NCBI GenBank assembly: GCA_029260415.1 | Contig: JAJDDH010000236.1 | Location: 1-6,067 of the forward strand | DNA from: Phycisphaerales bacterium | Lineage (GTDB): Bacteria; Planctomycetota; Phycisphaerae; Phycisphaerales; UBA1924 | Reading direction: 5' to 3' | DNA length: 6,067 nucleotides | In this document: positions 5,737 through 6,067 of the stretch, piece by piece | Layout: the number at the start of each line of letters is the position of its first letter | Numbering within the stretch: position 1 is the stretch's first letter | Position numbers and translations under genes: made by a program | Notes under the pieces: generated by a model | Told to the model about the DNA's origin: nothing | Database searches by the model: none | Seen by the model: only the letters and a program-made list of their open reading frames with translations

Positions 5737-6036
5737 TCAGGTCCCCGACGCGTCCGCCCGCGGCGTCTCCACCGGGTCCGCCTGGCTCACCCGCACGTCC
5801 TGCCCGGAGGCGTCCGTGGGCGTCTTGGCCGACTCGAACCGAGCCGGCTCCGGACGAGACGCGGCCTCATCCACCTCCGTCTCGATGTCCTTGAGCCCCT
5901 TCTTGAACTGCACGATGCCCTGCCCCAGGCTCTTGCCCACCTCGGGCAAGCGACGCCCGAACAGCAGCAGCATGATGATCCCCAGGATCACCAGTTCCGG
6001 CGCGCCCAGGTTCGGGATCAGTCCCAGCGTGTTCAT
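5737..6036 (-). CDS. tatA: Sec-independent (twin-arginine) translocase subunit TatA
   Basis: A 99-residue protein with the full TatA plan: a short N-terminus, one membrane helix (about residues 12-26, 'PELVILGIIMLLLFG'), the conserved F26-G27 hinge, an amphipathic helix (about 30-50, 'LPEVGKSLGQGIVQFKKGLK'), and a charged, Pro/Ala/Asp-rich tail likely to be disordered. TatA oligomers form the passage for folded proteins with twin-arginine signals, together with TatC and often TatB. It is TatA rather than TatB because of the FGRRLPEVGKSLG hinge and the short length. The start at 6034-6036 is supported by AAGGAG (complement of 6042-6047), 5 bases upstream. No tatB or tatC is in the window. The stop is 74 bases before the tRNA; no strong terminator is seen between. 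Confidence 0.96.
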   Translation of the reverse strand: MNTLGLIPNLGAPELVILGIIMLLLFGRRLPEVGKSLGQGIVQFKKGLKDIETEVDEAASRPEPARFESAKTPTDASGQDVRVSQADPVETPRADASGT

Positions 6037-6041
6037 CCAAG

Positions 6042-6047
6042 CTCCTT
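6042..6047 (-). promoter_or_regulatory. Shine-Dalgarno site of tatA
   Basis: The minus strand reads AAGGAG, then 5 bases, then ATG. This fixes the tatA start. The promoter, if separate, lies beyond the window edge. Confidence 0.82.
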
Positions 6048-6067
6048 CCCCGAGCGATCGCCCGGGC

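Noticed and set aside
6054..6066. Palindromes GCGATCGC and CCCGGG upstream of tatA
   Set aside because: Single short copies in GC-rich sequence; no repetition in the window to suggest a functional repeat family.

Overview
The window is very GC-rich, with C or G at most third codon positions. It looks like a piece of a planctomycete chromosome, most likely from the Phycisphaerae/Phycisphaerales. The best pointer is the C-terminus of the first protein: two copies of a 'DL..P.GT.DFSDVLAFL.AF' unit closed by CP. This is the GC-type dockerin-like anchor I associate with that lineage. A multi-EF-hand exported protein and a TIGR03790-type protein fit the same assignment. This placement rests on recognised motifs, not on a database search.

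Layout. Bases 1-1971 (+) hold the 3' part of a large secreted TIGR03790-family protein with Ig-like domains and the GC-type dockerin tail; its start lies before the window. After 26 bases, 1998-2918 (+) encodes a NAPE-PLD/UlaG-like metallo-beta-lactamase-fold hydrolase. Converging on it, with one base between the two stop codons, is a cardiolipin synthase (2920-4368, -). Upstream of that on the same strand is a secreted or membrane-anchored protein with seven EF-hand loops and a Gly/Arg-rich tail (4408-5436, -). Then come a leader of about 120 bases, an intrinsic terminator (5551-5580, -), a CAU-anticodon tRNA, most likely elongator Met (5589-5662, -), and tatA (5737-6036, -) with its ribosome binding site at the window edge.

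How the parts relate. The two plus-strand genes may be co-transcribed, and so may the EF-hand gene and cls (39-base gap, no terminator seen). The tRNA is closed by its own terminator and is probably a separate unit or the distal end of the tatA unit. Most products act at or beyond the cytoplasmic membrane: TatA in protein export, Cls in anionic phospholipid synthesis, two Ca-loop or dockerin-type exported proteins, and a hydrolase from a fold family that includes phospholipases. This shared location is suggestive but does not show a single pathway.

No insertion sequence, CRISPR array, phage gene, toxin-antitoxin pair or defence system is visible. No intergenic stretch exceeds 300 bases; the longest is 5437-5588. 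I see no convincing new multi-gene system. The points most worth following are the TIGR03790/GC-dockerin architecture, the degenerate dockerin loops, the EF-hand protein's two loop classes, and the 1-base convergent junction.
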